From: Rhizobium ecuadorense
GTDB lineage: Bacteria; Pseudomonadota; Alphaproteobacteria; Rhizobiales; Rhizobiaceae
NCBI RefSeq assembly: GCF_001187535.1
Contig: NZ_LFIO01001107.1
Coordinates: 349,626 to 413,625 of the forward strand
DNA: 64,000 nucleotides
Direction: 5' to 3'
How positions within the stretch are numbered: the stretch's first letter is position 1; each line of letters opens with the position of its first letter. The translations under genes were made by a program, and so were the position numbers. A model generated the notes under the pieces. The model ran no database searches and was not told where the DNA came from. It was given only the letters and a program-made list of their open reading frames with translations. This document shows positions 62,256-64,000 of the stretch, one piece after another.

Positions 62256-63763
62256 TGACGGTCCTCGTCAACCCCACGGCGCTCAGCGACCACAAGGCGC
62301 GTGATTTCAAGATGCTGATCGACGGCAAATGGGAGGCTGGCGCCTCCGATCCGATCGAACGTATCGCGCCGAGCCATGGCGTGGTGGTCAGCCGCTTCCC
62401 GACCGGAAGCAGGACCGACGCCGAGCGCGCCATCGCTGCGGCACGAAAGGCCTTCGACCAGGGGCGGTGGCCGCGCATGACCGCGTCCGAACGCTCCGCC
62501 ATCCTGCTCAAGGCGGCCGATCTGATCGCCGCACGTGCAGAGGAACTGGCATTTCTCGATGCCATCGAGGCGGGCAAGCCCATCACCCAGGTGCGAGGCG
62601 AAATTGCCGGTTCGGTCGACATCTGGCATTATGCGGCGGCTCTCGCCCGCGACCTCCACGGCGAAAGCTACAACACGCTCGGCGACGGCACGCTCGGCGT
62701 CGTCCTGCGCGAAGCGATCGGCGTTGTCTCGATCATCACGCCCTGGAACTTCCCGTTCCTGATCGTCGGCCAGAAGCTGCCTTTCGCGCTTGCCGCGGGC
62801 TGCACGACCGTCGTCAAGCCTTCCGAGCTGACGTCGGGATCGACGCTCGTCTTGGGCGAAATCCTGCAGCAGGCAGGCATTCCGGAGGGCGTCGTCAACA
62901 TTGTCACCGGTACGGGACCTGAAGTCGGCGCGGTCATGACGTCTCATCCAGACGTCGACATGGTCTCCTTCACCGGCTCGACCGGTGTCGGAAAACTGAC
63001 CATGTCGAATGCGGCGCAGACGCTGAAGAAGGTCTCGCTGGAGCTGGGCGGGAAGAACCCGCAGATCGTCTTCCCCGATGCCGACCTCGATGCCTTCATC
63101 GATGCCGCCGTCTTCGGCGCCTATTTCAATGCCGGCGAGTGCTGCAACGCCGGCTCGCGGCTGATCCTTCACAAGTCGATCGCCTCCGACGTCGTCGGGC
63201 GCGTCGCCGAGCTGTCGAAGGGGGTGAAGGTCGGCGATCCCCTCGATCCCCAGACGCAGGTCGGCGCGATCATCACGCCGCAGCATCTGGAGAAGATTTC
63301 AGGCTATGTCGCCGGTGCCAGGAGCAGCGGCGCCCGCGTCGCCCATGGCGGCGAGACTCTCGACCTCGGCATGGGTCAGTTCATGTCGCCGACGATCCTG
63401 GAAGCGGTCACCTCCGATATGGCGGTGGCGCGCGAGGAGGTCTTTGGACCGGTCCTGTCGGTCCTGACATTCGAGACGACTGCCGAAGCGGTCAGCATCG
63501 CCAATTCCATCGATTACGGCCTGTCGGCCGGTGTCTGGAGCCGCGATTTCGACACCTGCCTGACGGTCGGCCGGTCGGTGCGGGCGGGCACGATCTGGAT
63601 GAACACCTTCATGGACGGCGCCTCCGAGCTGCCCTTCGGCGGCTACAAACAGAGCGGCCTCGGCCGCGAGCTCGGCCGCCATGCGGTCGAGGACTACACG
63701 GAGACCAAGACGCTGAACATGCATATCGGCAAACGCACCAATTGGTGGATGCCGAGAACCTAG
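62255..63763 (+). CDS. Aldehyde dehydrogenase (NAD(P)+)
   Basis: 502 residues from a GTG at 62255, where GGGAG lies 7 bases upstream; an ATG at 62249 is too close to that site. The GTG shares one base with the previous stop (TAGTG). Active-site Glu263 (SLELGGKNP) and Cys297 (NAGECCNAGSR) with cofactor motif PWNFPF and FTGSTGVGK. Oxidises an aldehyde to the acid that the CoA transferase could activate. Similar to betaine-aldehyde and related dehydrogenases; substrate not fixed. Confidence 0.93.
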   Translation: MTVLVNPTALSDHKARDFKMLIDGKWEAGASDPIERIAPSHGVVVSRFPTGSRTDAERAIAAARKAFDQGRWPRMTASERSAILLKAADLIAARAEELAFLDAIEAGKPITQVRGEIAGSVDIWHYAAALARDLHGESYNTLGDGTLGVVLREAIGVVSIITPWNFPFLIVGQKLPFALAAGCTTVVKPSELTSGSTLVLGEILQQAGIPEGVVNIVTGTGPEVGAVMTSHPDVDMVSFTGSTGVGKLTMSNAAQTLKKVSLELGGKNPQIVFPDADLDAFIDAAVFGAYFNAGECCNAGSRLILHKSIASDVVGRVAELSKGVKVGDPLDPQTQVGAIITPQHLEKISGYVAGARSSGARVAHGGETLDLGMGQFMSPTILEAVTSDMAVAREEVFGPVLSVLTFETTAEAVSIANSIDYGLSAGVWSRDFDTCLTVGRSVRAGTIWMNTFMDGASELPFGGYKQSGLGRELGRHAVEDYTETKTLNMHIGKRTNWWMPRT

Positions 63764-63811
63764 GCCGGCTTAGCCGGCAATGAAACTACGCCTGAGGAGG
63801 GCGGGTGATCG

Positions 63812-63833
63812 GATGCGGAAATGGTTCCGCATC
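63812..63833. promoter_or_regulatory. Inverted repeat in the ABC-transporter leader
   Basis: GATGCGGAA (63812-63820) and TTCCGCATC (63825-63833) around ATGG, a perfect 9-bp stem. It lies 29 bases before the substrate-binding protein start. With no T run it could be an mRNA hairpin that stabilises the transporter message, or a second operator. Confidence 0.5.
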
Positions 63834-63861
63834 TTCCAAACGGGAACTGGGAGGTTCTTTG

Positions 63862-64000
63862 ATGCGTAAGTTTCTGACCACGACTGCCGTGATCGCACTG
63901 GCTGTAGCCGGCGCCAGCGTGTCCGCTCGAGCCGCCGACGTGAAGGAAGTGCAGATGCTGCACTGGTGGACGTCGGGCGGCGAGGCGGCGGCTTTGAACA
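63862..64000 (+). CDS. Sugar-type ABC transporter substrate-binding protein (N-terminus only)
   Basis: 46 residues to the window edge, GGGAGG upstream of the ATG. Signal peptide ends at about residue 24 (VSARAADV). The mature start KEVQMLHWWTSGGEAAALN is that of family 1 sugar-binding lipofamily proteins such as the glucose/mannose binder. Cut by the window end; the permease and ATPase genes would lie to the right. 98 bases after the aldehyde dehydrogenase and probably in the same regulon. Confidence 0.85.
   Translation, partial: MRKFLTTTAVIALAVAGASVSARAADVKEVQMLHWWTSGGEAAALN

Noticed and set aside
61682..63763. A single 693-codon protein fusing part of the crotonase region to aldehyde dehydrogenase
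   Set aside because: The first part is a shadow frame of the crotonase gene. The dehydrogenase has its own start at 62255 with a good binding site.

Overview
This 64 kb window looks like chromosomal DNA of a fast-growing alphaproteobacterium of the Rhizobium/Agrobacterium group, most likely Rhizobium etli or R. leguminosarum-like. This rests on high GC with strong third-position bias, the gene order of the translation clusters (rpsD and rpmJ absent, adk directly after secY), and intergenic repeats of rhizobial type. I recognise this from memory; no database was searched.

Layout. Positions 1-6168 are single genes: a cut-off alpha/beta hydrolase, a secreted protein paired with nadK, tRNA-Thr, several small or secreted proteins, a double-domain AprI/Inh-type protein and rlmB. 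Positions 6271-42175 are the main translation and transcription supercluster: tRNA-Tyr, tRNA-Gly, tuf copy 1, an inserted small membrane peptide and NAD-dependent epimerase, tRNA-Trp, secE-nusG, rplKAJL-rpoBC, a short hypothetical gene on the other strand, rpsLG-fusA-tuf copy 2, then the fused S10, spc and alpha operons (rpsJ to rplQ with secY and adk). The two tuf genes differ by one silent base. Nearly every long gap inside the supercluster holds a strong hairpin, often followed by T residues, which suggests graded expression by attenuation or RNA processing.

Positions 42347-51720 hold a DUF2809 membrane protein, the msrPQ methionine sulfoxide reductase pair bracketed by two near-identical repeats, ilvD, an LprI-like and a YkvA-like protein, a DegP-type protease overlapping rarA, a VIT-like membrane protein and a DUF1883 protein. 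Positions 51995-58364 hold a divergent SDR/LysR pair, a lipase-like hydrolase with Asp in place of the nucleophilic Ser, an AhpD-like protein lacking one Cys, an orphan PAS histidine kinase and a signal peptidase I. Positions 58738-64000 hold a LacI-controlled operon (lacI-type regulator, CoA transferase, enoyl-CoA hydratase, aldehyde dehydrogenase, then the start of a sugar-type ABC transporter). Its genes overlap end to start, and a perfect 14-bp palindromic operator lies between the predicted -35 and -10.

I see no insertion sequence, prophage, CRISPR array or rRNA gene. The best candidates for undescribed biology are the LacI-controlled CoA-thioester operon, the Asp-nucleophile hydrolase, the Arg/Trp-rich secreted protein and the network of hairpins inside the ribosomal cluster.
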